A stretch of DNA of 64,000 bases from an uncultured Pseudomonadota bacterium (GCA_903927005.1 CAIYLH010000047.1:1-64000), one strand, 5' to 3'; positions 1 to 9,020 are shown, counted from the first letter of the stretch. Translations and numbers: made by a program. The notes: a model not told the origin generated them from the sequence alone.

Positions 1-104
1 ACCTGATTAACTTCAGTTGCCGCGGCCTCAAGCCACGGATAGGACTCGCGGCGGACCTTGAAGCGCAGCGTGCGAGTCACTGTCGGGATTGGAGTCTCGC
101 GCAT
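1..104 (-). CDS. IS605 OrfB/TnpB-like transposase, N-terminal fragment
   Basis: Reading leftward from an ATG at 104 gives 35 open codons before the window ends. The start reads MRETPIPTVTRTLRFKV and continues to ESYPWLEAAATEVNQV. The RTLRF-K...YPWL..AA.EVNQV pattern is how a group of proteobacterial IS605 OrfB/TnpB-family proteins (RNA-guided nucleases of IS200/IS605 elements) begins; this is from memory of the family. Catalytic residues, the zinc motif and any omegaRNA would lie to the left, outside the window, so completeness cannot be judged. No transposon right end was recognised in the following 330 bases. Confidence 0.5.
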   Translation of the reverse strand, partial: MRETPIPTVTRTLRFKVRRESYPWLEAAATEVNQ

Positions 105-438
105 TGGCGCGATTTTACTGGCGCCACCTGCTGCGGCGTACGCGAGAAATTGCCCAGTTCGTACAGATATCGAACGATCCAATGCAGCCCGGCAACGAGC
201 GCGGCATGAGCCCTAAACACTTGGCCGCAGCTCCTTGTGCTGGCGCAACTGTCGCAGCGGGGTCAGCGCGTCCCTGCGCTTCCGTGGAGCTGGGGGCCTG
301 ATCTTCCGTCCCAGGTTGCCGTCAATGACCCCAGTGGCCGGTTGCCTACTAGCCAGCTCTCCTGGCCGATCTGACGGCGCGGCACGCCGCCGCCATATCC
401 ATCAGTTGGTCGCTGGACCTAACGGCAAAGTCCTTAAA
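105..438. other. Intergenic stretch between TnpB-like start and MDR gene
   Basis: About 330 bases separating the TnpB-like start from the stop of the MDR oxidoreductase. Short open frames on both strands have no recognisable product or good ribosome binding site. It presumably holds the upstream region of the TnpB-like gene. I see no clear terminator, repeat or RNA gene. Confidence 0.4.
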
Positions 439-1500
439 TCAGGGCACCAGGACGATCTTGCCTACGTGGCGCTTCGCCAGGAACGCTTCCTGCGCCGCGC
501 AGATTTCCGCGAGCGGGTAGCTGGCCGCGACCAGCGGCTGGATCTCGCTCCGTTCTATGTAGCCGATCAGGTGGCCGAATACGTCGCGGTCCTGAATCGT
601 GCCGCCGATCAGCTGCAGATCCTTCAGGTATAGCGTGCGCAGGTCCAGCGACACGATCGGGCCTGCGATCGCGCCGGAGACCGCGTAGCGGCCGCCACGC
701 TTGAGGACCTCAAGCAGCGCTGGGAACTGGCTGCCGCCGACGACGTCAATGACCACGTTGACCGACTCCGCTCCAAGTTCGGCGACCAGGTCTGCCGAGC
801 GGCCCAGCACGCGCGCGGCGCCGAGGCGGCGGACCTGCTCGGCCTTCGACGGATCGGCGAGGGCGATCACTGTTGCGCCGCGGCGTCGCGCGAGTTGCAC
901 GGCGGCTGAGCCGACGCCGCCCGAGGCGCCCGTGACCAGCACGATCTGGTCGCGGCCGACGTGCGACCGCTCGAGCAGATTCTCTGCCGTCGAGTAGGAG
1001 CAGGGAAAGGAGGCCAGCTCCACGTCCGTCAGGGCGCTGTCGACCCGGAACGCATTTTCAGCCGGGGCGCAGGTGTATTCGGCAAAGGCACCGTTGCACT
1101 CCGAGGCGAAGTAGCCGGCCGGCGCTCCTATCGGGCGCAGCACCGGATCCACCAGCACTCGCTCGCCTAGGCGCTGTGGCGGCACGCCGTGGCCGACCGC
1201 GACAATTCGGCCGCAGGCATCCGTACCCTGGATTCGCGGAAAACCCAGCGCCGTGCCGGTCCAGGCGCCGTCGTCGCTGGCACCGGCCGCCTCGGTGACC
1301 GCATCAGTGGCGCCTTCGACGGACTTCGAATACCAGCCGATGCGGGTGTTGATGTCGGTGTTGTTGACGGCAGCGGCGCCCACCCGGATCAGCACTTCGC
1401 CTGCCTGTGGCACCGGCACCGGGACATCATCCCGGAGCTGCAGTTGCTCGAAACCGCCGTGGCCGAGCAGCAAAACCGCCTTCATGCGTGCCGGAATCAT
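439..1500 (-). CDS. MDR-family (quinone oxidoreductase-like) NAD(P)-dependent oxidoreductase
   Basis: A medium-chain dehydrogenase/reductase of about 353 residues. The N-terminal GroES-like fold contains VNNTD, the quinone-reductase form of the substrate loop without the zinc-binding Cys seen in alcohol dehydrogenases. GTDACGRIVAVG follows. A Rossmann domain carries the nucleotide-binding motif VTGASGGVGSAAVQLA. The start at 1500 is chosen because GGAGAT lies 8 bases upstream; an in-frame ATG at 1536 lacks this and another at 1485 begins MKAVLL. It is divergent from the XRE-cupin regulator, which may control it. The substrate is unknown; reduction of an enal or quinone is the family norm. Confidence 0.85.
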   Translation of the reverse strand: MIPARMKAVLLLGHGGFEQLQLRDDVPVPVPQAGEVLIRVGAAAVNNTDINTRIGWYSKSVEGATDAVTEAAGASDDGAWTGTALGFPRIQGTDACGRIVAVGHGVPPQRLGERVLVDPVLRPIGAPAGYFASECNGAFAEYTCAPAENAFRVDSALTDVELASFPCSYSTAENLLERSHVGRDQIVLVTGASGGVGSAAVQLARRRGATVIALADPSKAEQVRRLGAARVLGRSADLVAELGAESVNVVIDVVGGSQFPALLEVLKRGGRYAVSGAIAGPIVSLDLRTLYLKDLQLIGGTIQDRDVFGHLIGYIERSEIQPLVAASYPLAEICAAQEAFLAKRHVGKIVLVP

Positions 1501-1575
1501 CGGAATATCTCCGTCCCAGGGCGAGTCTGGGCTCAAGTGTAGGTCAGCGGCAGGGCAAGGCGCCGGCCCCTGCCG

Positions 1576-1613
1576 TGAAATTTATCGGTAAATTTTCATT
1601 CCTGTGAATTTCA
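1576..1613. promoter_or_regulatory. Inverted-repeat operator candidate upstream of the XRE-cupin regulator
   Basis: Two overlapping AT-rich inverted repeats in GC-rich DNA. AAATTTA (1578-1584), TCGG, TAAATTT (1589-1595) form a perfect 7-bp palindrome with a 4-base centre. TGAAATT (1576-1582) also pairs with AATTTCA (1607-1613). They sit between the divergent MDR gene and regulator, where an autoregulatory site would be expected. Binding by the adjacent regulator is inference. Confidence 0.5.
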
Positions 1614-1668
1614 GTGGTGGGTCAGCTATATTTCCCCCGCCGCGTACCGCGGCAATGGGGGGGCTGAC

Positions 1669-2304
1669 ATGGTGGCCAGGGCAGCGGTTCGTAAACGGCG
1701 TATCGCCGTGCCGCGCACGCCGCCAGCGGCGCCACCGACCGCCGCCGAGAGCCCCTTGGGCGGTCAGATTCGGGACCTGCGCGCGGCGCGCGGCATGCGC
1801 CTTGCTGAACTTGCCGCCTCAATCGGCAAGTCGATTGGTTACGTCAGCCAGATCGAACGCGGCCGTTCCGAAATCTCGATCTCGACGCTCAAAGCCATCA
1901 GCGACGCCCTCGAGGTGCAAATCAGCTGGTTCTTTCAGGGCTACGATCCGAGTGAACCGGCCGAGCACGGCTACGTCGTGCGCCGCGAACATCGCCGTCG
2001 ACTCAACTTCCCCGGCACCGGCATCGGCGAAGAGCTGCTCTCGCCGACCCTGGCCGGTGAAGCTGAATTGATTCTCAGCACTTTCGCTCCCGGTGCCCGC
2101 AGTGGCGACGAGCAGGTCTCGCGGATGGCCGAACAGTCCGGCTACGTGATCAGCGGTGAGCTCGAGCTCCTGGTCGGCATGCGGCGCTTCGCGCTCAGGG
2201 CGGGCGATGCCTTTCGCATCGGCCGCGGCGAACCTTTCACGGCGCACAACCCCGGCGCGGACACCTCCGTGTCGCTGTGGGTCATCGCGCCGCCTCGTTA
2301 CTGA
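1669..2304 (+). CDS. XRE-family HTH regulator with C-terminal cupin domain
   Basis: A 211-residue regulator. A basic N-terminal extension is followed by an HTH_XRE domain at about residues 33-88 (IRDLRAARGMRLAELAASIG, then GYVSQIERGRSEISISTLKA) and a cupin_2 domain at about 130-208 (GYVISGELELLVG, AGDAFRIGRGEPFTAHNP). This PuuR-like architecture commonly controls amine, amino-acid or betaine catabolism, with the cupin sensing the ligand. The stop is 29 bases before the first FAD/GcvT dehydrogenase, so the two are probably co-transcribed. Palindromes just upstream (1576-1613) suggest autoregulation. The ligand cannot be read from the sequence. Confidence 0.88.
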   Translation: MVARAAVRKRRIAVPRTPPAAPPTAAESPLGGQIRDLRAARGMRLAELAASIGKSIGYVSQIERGRSEISISTLKAISDALEVQISWFFQGYDPSEPAEHGYVVRREHRRRLNFPGTGIGEELLSPTLAGEAELILSTFAPGARSGDEQVSRMAEQSGYVISGELELLVGMRRFALRAGDAFRIGRGEPFTAHNPGADTSVSLWVIAPPRY

Positions 2305-2333
2305 TCTATAGAATTTTCCAGAGGACGAACCGG

Positions 2334-4793
2334 ATGGCACTCCCGAGTCATGCAAGTGTGGTCATCGTCGGCGGCGGCATCGCCGGCTGCTCGGTGGCCT
2401 ACCACCTCACCAAGCTGGGCCTTACCGACGTCGTGCTGCTGGAGCGCAAGCAGCTGACCTGCGGCACCACCTGGCACGCCGCGGGTCTCGTCGGCCAGCT
2501 GCGCGCCACGCGCAATCTCACCGAACTCGCCAAGTACACCGCTGACCTGTACCACTCGCTCGAGGCCGAGACGGGTCAGGCCACGGGATTTAAGCAGAAC
2601 GGTTCGGTCAGCGTCGCTAAGACCGTTGAGCGCTTCGAGGAGCTCAAGCGCGGCATGTCGATGGGCAAGGTGTTTGGCCTTGAGGTCGAGCTGCTGACCC
2701 CCGCCGACATCAAGCAGCATTGGCCGATGCTTGAGGTGGGCGATCTGGTCGGCGGCATCTTCCTGCCGAAGGACGGTCAGACCAACCCGATCGACACCAC
2801 CCAGGCGCTTGCCAAGGGCGCCAAGCAGCGCGGCGCGAAGATCTTCGAAAATACCCGCGTCATCCGCATCATCGTCGAGAACGGCCGTGCGGTCGGCGTG
2901 GAGACCGAGGAAGGCGTGATCCGCGCCGAGACCGTCGTGCTGTGTGGCGGCATGTGGTCGCACCATGTCGCGGCTGATATCGGTGTCGCCGTGCCGCTGC
3001 ACGCGGCCGAGCACTTCTACATCGTGACCGAGCCGGTCCCTGGCATGGCGTCGAACCTGCCGGTGCTGCGCGTGCAGGACGAGTGTGCGTACTACAAGGA
3101 AGACGCCGGCAAGATCCTGATGGGTTGCTTTGAGCCCATCGCCAAGCCCTGGGGCATGAAGGGCATCTCCGAGAACTTTTGCTTCGACACGCTGCCCGAG
3201 GACTACGACCACTTCGAGCCGATCCTCAACGACGCGGTGAAGCGCCTGCCGGCGCTGGCGACCGCCGGTATCCAGCTGTTCTTCAACGGCCCGGAGAGCT
3301 TCACGCCGGACGACCGCTATTACCTCGGCGAGACGCCGGAGGTTAAGGATTTGTTCCTCGCCACCGGCTTCAACTCGGTCGGCATCGCCGCCGCCGGCGG
3401 TGCCGGCAAGGTGCTTGCCGAGTGGATCGTCAAGCGTCATCCGCCGCTGGACCTGTGTGACGTCGACGTGCGCCGCATTCAGCCGTTCCAGAAGAACCGC
3501 AAGTATCTGCACGACCGCACGACCGAGACGCTCGGCCTGCTGTACGCGATGCACTGGCCCTACTACCAGTACCGGACTGCGCGCAATGTGCGCCGCACGC
3601 CGCTGCACGATCGGCTCGTCGCGGCTGGTGCCTGCATGGGTGAGTTGGCGGGCTGGGAGCGGCCGAACTGGTACGCGGAGCCGGGCTCAAAGCCCGAGTA
3701 CCGCTACTCCTACGGCCGCCAGAACTGGTTCGACGCCTGTCGCTCCGAATGCGAGGCGGTGCGGGATACGGTCGGTCTGTTCGATGAGACATGCTTTGCC
3801 AAGTTCCTGGTGCAGGGCCCCGACGCGCTGCCGCTGCTCGACCGGATCTCGGCGGCCAAGGTCGACGTTGTGGCCGGCAAGCTCATCTACACGCAGTGGC
3901 TCAACGAGCGCGGCGGTATCGAGGCGGACCTGACGATCACGCGCCTCGCCGAGCAGGAGTTCATGGTGGTCACCGCGGCCGCTTCCCACACTCGCGATCT
4001 GGCCTGGCTGCGTCGGCAGCGCGAGGACCTCGGGCTGAAGAGCTGTTGGATTACGGACATGACGCCGGGCATCGCGATGCTTGGGCTGATGGGGCCGAAC
4101 AGCCGGCCGTTGCTCGAGAAGCTGACGGGTCAGGATTTTTCCAACGCGGCGCATCCATTCGCGTGGTCGCGCGAGGTGGAGATTGGCTACGCGACAGTGC
4201 GCGCGAGCCGCATCACCTATGTCGGTGAGCTCGGTTGGGAGCTGTACTTTTCAGCCGAACATTGCCTCGACGTCTATGAGCAGATTCTGGAGGCGGGCAA
4301 GGAGTTCGGCTTGCGCCACGCCGGTTATCACGCGATGGCCTCGTGCCGGGTCGAGAAGGGCTACCGCAGCTGGGGCCATGACATCGCCGATGAGGACACG
4401 CCGCTGGACGCTGGTCTGTCGTTCACGGTTGCCTGGGACAAGGCCGGCGGCTTCATTGGCAGGGACGCACTGGTGGCGCAACGCACCCGCGGCGCGCTGC
4501 CCAAGCGTCTCGCGCAGGTAATGCTGCTCGACGCGTCGGAGGCGGCACCGCTGCTGTACCACGAGGAGCCGATTCTCCGCGACGGCGTCATCGTCGGCTC
4601 CATCAAGTCGGGCGCCTGGGGCCACCGCTTGCAGAGGTCGATCGGCATGGGTTACGTCAGCTGCGACGCTGGCGTGACCAAGGACTGGCTCGCGACCGGC
4701 ACCTGGGAGGTCGAAGTGGCCTGCAAGCGCTATGCGGCCAAGGTACAGCTGGAGCCGTTGTACGACCCGAAGAACGAACGCATCAAGGCCTGA
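2334..4793 (+). CDS. FAD-dependent dimethylglycine/sarcosine dehydrogenase-family protein (DAO + GcvT)
   Basis: An 819-residue fusion of an N-terminal FAD amine oxidoreductase domain (dinucleotide motif VIVGGGIAGCSVAYHL, residues 10-25) and a C-terminal aminomethyltransferase (GcvT-like) domain from about residue 420. TTWHAAGL places a His at residue 48, where mammalian DMGDH/SARDH attach FAD covalently. The GcvT part contains YVGELGWELYF and GYHAMASCRVEKGYRSWGHD. Such enzymes oxidatively demethylate N-methylglycines and pass the carbon to tetrahydrofolate as methylene-THF. The start at 2334 follows GAGGA and gives an N-terminus matching the next paralogue; an upstream in-frame start at 2277 overlaps the regulator. 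The N-terminal half is more like sarcosine dehydrogenase, but the substrate is unproven. Confidence 0.88.
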   Translation: MALPSHASVVIVGGGIAGCSVAYHLTKLGLTDVVLLERKQLTCGTTWHAAGLVGQLRATRNLTELAKYTADLYHSLEAETGQATGFKQNGSVSVAKTVERFEELKRGMSMGKVFGLEVELLTPADIKQHWPMLEVGDLVGGIFLPKDGQTNPIDTTQALAKGAKQRGAKIFENTRVIRIIVENGRAVGVETEEGVIRAETVVLCGGMWSHHVAADIGVAVPLHAAEHFYIVTEPVPGMASNLPVLRVQDECAYYKEDAGKILMGCFEPIAKPWGMKGISENFCFDTLPEDYDHFEPILNDAVKRLPALATAGIQLFFNGPESFTPDDRYYLGETPEVKDLFLATGFNSVGIAAAGGAGKVLAEWIVKRHPPLDLCDVDVRRIQPFQKNRKYLHDRTTETLGLLYAMHWPYYQYRTARNVRRTPLHDRLVAAGACMGELAGWERPNWYAEPGSKPEYRYSYGRQNWFDACRSECEAVRDTVGLFDETCFAKFLVQGPDALPLLDRISAAKVDVVAGKLIYTQWLNERGGIEADLTITRLAEQEFMVVTAAASHTRDLAWLRRQREDLGLKSCWITDMTPGIAMLGLMGPNSRPLLEKLTGQDFSNAAHPFAWSREVEIGYATVRASRITYVGELGWELYFSAEHCLDVYEQILEAGKEFGLRHAGYHAMASCRVEKGYRSWGHDIADEDTPLDAGLSFTVAWDKAGGFIGRDALVAQRTRGALPKRLAQVMLLDASEAAPLLYHEEPILRDGVIVGSIKSGAWGHRLQRSIGMGYVSCDAGVTKDWLATGTWEVEVACKRYAAKVQLEPLYDPKNERIKA

Positions 4794-4799
4794 ACATCA

Positions 4800-4820
4800 G
4801 GCGCTGCCGTCGGCAGCGCC
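4800..4820 (+). other. Perfect 9-bp stem-loop between two dehydrogenase genes
   Basis: GGCGCTGCC (4800-4808), loop GTC, GGCAGCGCC (4812-4820), starting 6 bases after the stop of the upstream dehydrogenase. There is no U-run, so it is more likely a transcript-stabilising or attenuating hairpin than an intrinsic terminator. Confidence 0.45.
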
Positions 4821-4865
4821 AGTAGCATTGCGGCGCAAGATGGCGCCTACGGAGTATCGAGCGAC

Positions 4866-7292
4866 ATGAAGACTCACGCACAGGTTGTCGTCATTGGTGG
4901 CGGTGCAGTTGGCTGCAGCGCCCTCTATCACCTGACCGAGATGGGCGTCACGGACGTCGTGCTGATCGAGCGCGACGAGCTGACGTCGGGATCGACCTGG
5001 CACGCCGCAGGTAACTGCCCGAACTTTTCGACGTCCTGGAACCTGATCAAGCTGCAGCGCCACAGCACCAAGCTGTACGCGGATCTCGCGCGGCGCACCG
5101 GCTACGATATCAATTATCACGTGACCGGCAGTATTCGCATCGCCCACAAGCGCGATCGCGTCGACGAGTTCAAGCATGTCGTCTCGCAGGCCCGCGCCCA
5201 GGGCCTGGAGTTCGAGATGATGACGCCGGCAGAGGTTGCCGCGAAACATCCGTACCTCGAGACAGGTGATGTGCTCGCCGGCCTGTGGGACCCGTACGAC
5301 GGTGACATTGATCCTGCGCAGTTGACTCAGGCGATGGCCAAGGGCGCGCGTGACAAGGGCGCCGAGGTTTATCGCAACACTAAGGTGACCGCGATTGAGC
5401 GCACCGCCTCGGGTGAGTGGCAGATCACCACCGACAAGGGCACGATCACGGCCGAGAAGGTCATCAACGCAGCCGGCTATCGCGGCGGTGAAGTGGCCGC
5501 CATGGTTGGCGTGTACCTGCCGATCATCACGCTGTCGCACCAGTACATGGTGACTGAGGACATTCCCGAGCTGGTCGCCCGCGGCACCGAGCGTCTGCCG
5601 CTGGTGCGCGACCCGGACGTCAGCTACTACCTGCGCCAGGAGCGTCACTCGCTGCTGCTCGGTCCCTACGAGTGGGATGCGACGGCGCACTGGCTGGACG
5701 GCATCCCGGACCAGTTCGCGAACCAGTTGTTCGACGACGACCTCGATCGTCTGGGCGACTACATCGAGCGGGCCATCGGCCAGGCGCCGATCCTCGGCAC
5801 CGTGGGCATCAAGACCGTCATCAACGGCCCAATCCCTTACGCGCCTGACGGCAATCCGCTGATGGGCCCTGCGCCGGGCCTGCCGGGCTTCTACCATGCC
5901 TGCGCGTTCACCTTCGGCATCGTGCAGGCGGGCGGCGCCGGCAAGTCGATTGCGGAGTGGGTCGTCAACGGCCATCCGGAGTGGGACATGTGGCCGCTTG
6001 ATGCGCGCCGCTATCTGCCGCATGCGAACAAGAAGTTCACACTGGCCAAAGCCATCGAAACCTACCAGCACGAGTACGGCATCGGCTACCCGCAGGAAGA
6101 GCGTCCCGCAGGACGTCCGGCGAAGACCTCGCCTGCCTACCAGCGGCTCAAGGACAAGGGCGCGGTATTTGGCGCGCGCGGTGGCTGGGAGCGGGCGGTT
6201 TACTTCCCGAAGCCCGGCGACACCGGCGGCGTTGACACTTGCTTCCGCCGTCCGCACTGGCACGAGGCGGTGAAGCGCGAGTGCGAGGCGGTGGAGAAGC
6301 GCGTGGCGGTGCTGGACCTGCCGGGCTTCACGAAGTTTGAGATCTCCGGAACCGGCGCGGCGGCGTGGATCGACCGGATGATCGCAGGTACGGTGCCTAA
6401 GATCGGCCGGACGGCGCTGAACTACTTCTGTGCCCCGAGCGGCGGCATCGTCACTGAAATGACGATCACGGCCCTCGAGAAGGACCGCTACTGGCTGATC
6501 AGCGCGGCGGCCGGCGAGCTGCACGACGAGCATTGGCTGCGTGAGCATCTGCCGGCGGGCAGCGATGAGGTCCGCTTCGACAACCAGAGCGCCCGCTACG
6601 GCACGTTGATCGTGGTCGGTCCGCGCTCGCGCGACGTGCTCGCGAAGCTGACCGAGTCTGACCTGTCCAATGCGGCGTTCCCGTGGCTCTCGGTGCGGAA
6701 CATCGACATCGGCTACGCCAAGGTCCTCGCGTTTCGCGTCAACTACGTCGGTGAGCTTGGCTGGGAGCTGCACGTGCCGGTCGAGCACGTCCAGTCGATC
6801 TACGACCTGGTGTGGGAGGCGGGCGAGGAGTTCGGCATTGCCGACTTCGGTCTGTACGCGATGGACAGCCTGCGCCTGGAGAAGTGCTACCGCTCGTGGA
6901 AGGCGGACCTTACGACCGAGTACACGCCGGCGATGGCGTCGCTCGATCGCTTCGTGAAGCTGGAGAAGCCGTCTGGCTTCATCGGACAGGAAGCTCTCAA
7001 GCGTGAAGCGGTCGCAGGCCCACCGGAACGGTTCGTGCCGTTGCTCATCGACGCGGCGGACGCCGATGCGCCGGCCGTGTCGATCGTCTACCACGGCTCG
7101 ACCGTCGTTGGCCTTGTAACCTCCGGCGGTTATGGCTACCGCCTCAACCAGAGCATCGCGCTCGCCTATGTGCGCACCGACCTTGCGGTGGCGGGAACCG
7201 AGCTTGAGGTGGAGATCCTCGGCGAGCGGCGTCGGGCCGTCGTGGCGGTAGAGCCGTTGTACGACCCGACCAACGCCAAGCTGCGCGACTGA
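4866..7292 (+). CDS. FAD-dependent dimethylglycine dehydrogenase-family protein (DAO + GcvT)
   Basis: An 808-residue paralogue of the upstream gene. It has an N-terminal FAD motif [26 protein letters not shown] with the predicted FAD-linking His at residue 46, a central FAO-type linker and a C-terminal GcvT domain containing NYVGELGWELHVP and LYAMDSLRLEKCYRSWKADL. Compared with the gene before it, the residues after the His (NCPNFSTSWN) differ, so a different N-methylated substrate is plausible. The predicted reaction is oxidative N-demethylation with methylene-THF as product. GGAG lies about 12 bases before the ATG. It lies 72 bases downstream of its paralogue and is probably in the same transcript. 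Confidence 0.87.
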   Translation: MKTHAQVVVIGGGAVGCSALYHLTEMGVTDVVLIERDELTSGSTWHAAGNCPNFSTSWNLIKLQRHSTKLYADLARRTGYDINYHVTGSIRIAHKRDRVDEFKHVVSQARAQGLEFEMMTPAEVAAKHPYLETGDVLAGLWDPYDGDIDPAQLTQAMAKGARDKGAEVYRNTKVTAIERTASGEWQITTDKGTITAEKVINAAGYRGGEVAAMVGVYLPIITLSHQYMVTEDIPELVARGTERLPLVRDPDVSYYLRQERHSLLLGPYEWDATAHWLDGIPDQFANQLFDDDLDRLGDYIERAIGQAPILGTVGIKTVINGPIPYAPDGNPLMGPAPGLPGFYHACAFTFGIVQAGGAGKSIAEWVVNGHPEWDMWPLDARRYLPHANKKFTLAKAIETYQHEYGIGYPQEERPAGRPAKTSPAYQRLKDKGAVFGARGGWERAVYFPKPGDTGGVDTCFRRPHWHEAVKRECEAVEKRVAVLDLPGFTKFEISGTGAAAWIDRMIAGTVPKIGRTALNYFCAPSGGIVTEMTITALEKDRYWLISAAAGELHDEHWLREHLPAGSDEVRFDNQSARYGTLIVVGPRSRDVLAKLTESDLSNAAFPWLSVRNIDIGYAKVLAFRVNYVGELGWELHVPVEHVQSIYDLVWEAGEEFGIADFGLYAMDSLRLEKCYRSWKADLTTEYTPAMASLDRFVKLEKPSGFIGQEALKREAVAGPPERFVPLLIDAADADAPAVSIVYHGSTVVGLVTSGGYGYRLNQSIALAYVRTDLAVAGTELEVEILGERRRAVVAVEPLYDPTNAKLRD

Positions 7293-7347
7293 TCGGCCTC
7301 AATTGCAGGCCTGCGGGCGCGCCGGTCAGTGCGCGTCTGCAGCCTCA

Positions 7348-7362
7348 GCCCCGGGCCGGGGC
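7348..7362 (+). terminator. Possible terminator hairpin after the paired dehydrogenases
   Basis: GCCCCG (7348-7353), GGC, CGGGGC (7357-7362), followed by CTATTTGG. The U-stretch is weak, so function is uncertain, but the position 55 bases after the stop fits the end of the two-gene dehydrogenase transcript. Confidence 0.35.
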
Positions 7363-7464
7363 CTATTTGGCATAGTCTTCAGGGCAAGTCCGGATTGCCC
7401 GCTGGCCGCATGAGCCTAGTAGCCGTAATGCTGCGCAGGTCGCGCTTGCGGTAGATGTTGGAGC

Positions 7465-7833
7465 ATGGATACACCCATCACCGTTGATCTTGCCGACGAC
7501 AAGCCCTGCAACCTGCGCTGCGGACTTGGTGCCTCCCGTGGCACGTACTGCGCCGGCTATCCGCATTGCGCGGCGGGATACCTGCACCGGATCGAGGCGC
7601 TGTTTGGGCGGTTGCATACCGTGCAGACGGTTGCCCGTCCGGAAATCAGGCGCTCGGCCCAAGGCGGCTATAGTCGGACGAGGATATTCAAGGATCCGCA
7701 GGACGGTTCGACGATCGAGGAAGTCGAGTTGCACTGTGAGACGTTGGCGTTTGAGTCGCTGGTGAAGAAGCGCCGTGAAGGCGCCAAGACGCCTGCTGCA
7801 ACGCTAGGCGCGCTGCACGATCCCGGCTTCTGA
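7465..7833 (+). CDS. Small cysteine-containing protein of unknown function
   Basis: A 122-residue open frame with codon use like its neighbours and TTGGAG 6 bases before the ATG. The N-terminal half carries five Cys (KPCNLRCGLG, TYCAGYPHCA and CET further on) plus several His, which could bind metal. The C-terminal half is charged, with EEVELHCETLAFESLVKKR. I do not recognise a family. It lies between the dehydrogenase pair and the convergent sox operon. An overlapping minus-strand frame (7363-7734) is less convincing because it lacks a ribosome binding site. Confidence 0.55.
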   Translation: MDTPITVDLADDKPCNLRCGLGASRGTYCAGYPHCAAGYLHRIEALFGRLHTVQTVARPEIRRSAQGGYSRTRIFKDPQDGSTIEEVELHCETLAFESLVKKRREGAKTPAATLGALHDPGF

Positions 7834-7895
7834 TCGAGTTCGTGCGGTTAACGAGGGCCCCGATCTTCGCGGCTCTCTAACGCGGATTGTCGCGG

Positions 7896-9020
7896 CTAGT
7901 GCGCGGTCTTGATGCGCGTCCATATGCGGGTACGGATCCGCTCCGTCTGCGGGCTGACCTCGGCCGTCAGGTACAGCCGCTGCATGATCTCCGGCGTCGG
8001 ATACAGCGTCGGGTCGGCCAGGATCGCCGGGTCCACCAATGCGTTTGCCGCCAGGTTTTCGTTGCCGTAGTGGGTGTCGTTGGTGATGGCCGCGATCACC
8101 TCGGGTCGAAGTACGAAGTTCAAGAACTCATGTGCCTCGGCGACATGAGGGGCGTCGACCGGTATCAGCAGCGCGTTGTATGTCGCGTTAGCGCCTTCCC
8201 GCGGCACGCTGAAGGCAAGCTTCACATCCAGCTTCGCCTCGCGAGCCCGCGCCATGGAGACCGCATAGTCGCTCGACCAGCTCATCGACATGCAGTACTC
8301 GCCGTTCGCAAGCCCGTTCAGGTAGTCGGACGAGTCGAAGGTCCTGATGTAGGGCCGCACGGTCATGACGAGCTTTTCTGCCGCCGCGTAGTCCTCGGCG
8401 CGTCCCGAGTTCGGGTCCAGGTGCAGGTAGCGCATCGCCAGCTGCAGCACGTCCTCCGGCGAATCGAGGAACGTGACGCCGCAATCGGCGAATCGGCTGA
8501 TGATGTCGGGCTTGAACAGCATGTCCAGACTATCTACCGGAGCGGTTGGCATCCGCTCGTGGATCATCCGCACGTTGTAGGCGAAGCCGTTGATCGCATG
8601 CAGGTAGGGCACGGCGTACTGGTTGCCGGGGTCAGCCTGGCCCATCATTTCCAGTATGCGTGGGTCGAGGTTCTTCCACAGCGGCAGCAGGCGTCGGTCG
8701 AGCTTGCGGTAGGCGCCCGCCTTGATCTGGCGGCTGAAGTAGTTGGTCGATGTGCTGACGACATCGTAACCGGAGCCGCCAGCCAGCAACTTCGCTTCCA
8801 GGGTCGAATCCGCATCGAAGGTGTCGTAGTCGGCCTTGATGCCGGTCGCCTGCTCGAAGTCGGCCACTGTGTGCTTGCCGATGTAGTCGGCCCAGTTGTA
8901 GATGCTGACAACGCGCTCGTGGGCGGCGTCGTGGCTGCAGCCCGTTGCCAGTAGCAGGCTGGCCAGCAGGGCGCAGGTGGCATGTGGCCAGCGCGGCGTG
9001 GCTTGCTGTGACGACTTCAT
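7896..9020 (-). CDS. PotF-like polyamine/amine ABC transporter substrate-binding lipoprotein
   Basis: A 374-residue periplasmic binding protein with a type II signal peptide ending in the lipobox LATGC (lipid-modified Cys 28). VSIYNWADYIGKHTVADFE, GSGYDVV, WKNLDPRILE, DCGVTFLDSPEDVLQLAMRY and a C-terminal RIRTRIWTRIKT match E. coli PotF/SpuD throughout. It is the last gene of the minus-strand sox operon, 26 bases after a close paralogue. No permease or ATPase genes are nearby. It may serve a transporter encoded elsewhere, bind a methylated amine in the periplasm, or act as a sensor. PotF-type ligands are putrescine and spermidine; the ligand here is unproven. Confidence 0.88.
   Translation of the reverse strand: MKSSQQATPRWPHATCALLASLLLATGCSHDAAHERVVSIYNWADYIGKHTVADFEQATGIKADYDTFDADSTLEAKLLAGGSGYDVVSTSTNYFSRQIKAGAYRKLDRRLLPLWKNLDPRILEMMGQADPGNQYAVPYLHAINGFAYNVRMIHERMPTAPVDSLDMLFKPDIISRFADCGVTFLDSPEDVLQLAMRYLHLDPNSGRAEDYAAAEKLVMTVRPYIRTFDSSDYLNGLANGEYCMSMSWSSDYAVSMARAREAKLDVKLAFSVPREGANATYNALLIPVDAPHVAEAHEFLNFVLRPEVIAAITNDTHYGNENLAANALVDPAILADPTLYPTPEIMQRLYLTAEVSPQTERIRTRIWTRIKTAH

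Noticed and set aside
2298-7094. Long minus-strand open frames (2298-3608 and 4797-7094) opposite the two dehydrogenases
   Set aside because: They are Arg/His/Val-rich shadow frames of high-GC genes, without recognisable domains or ribosome binding sites, and lie fully antisense to clear enzymes.
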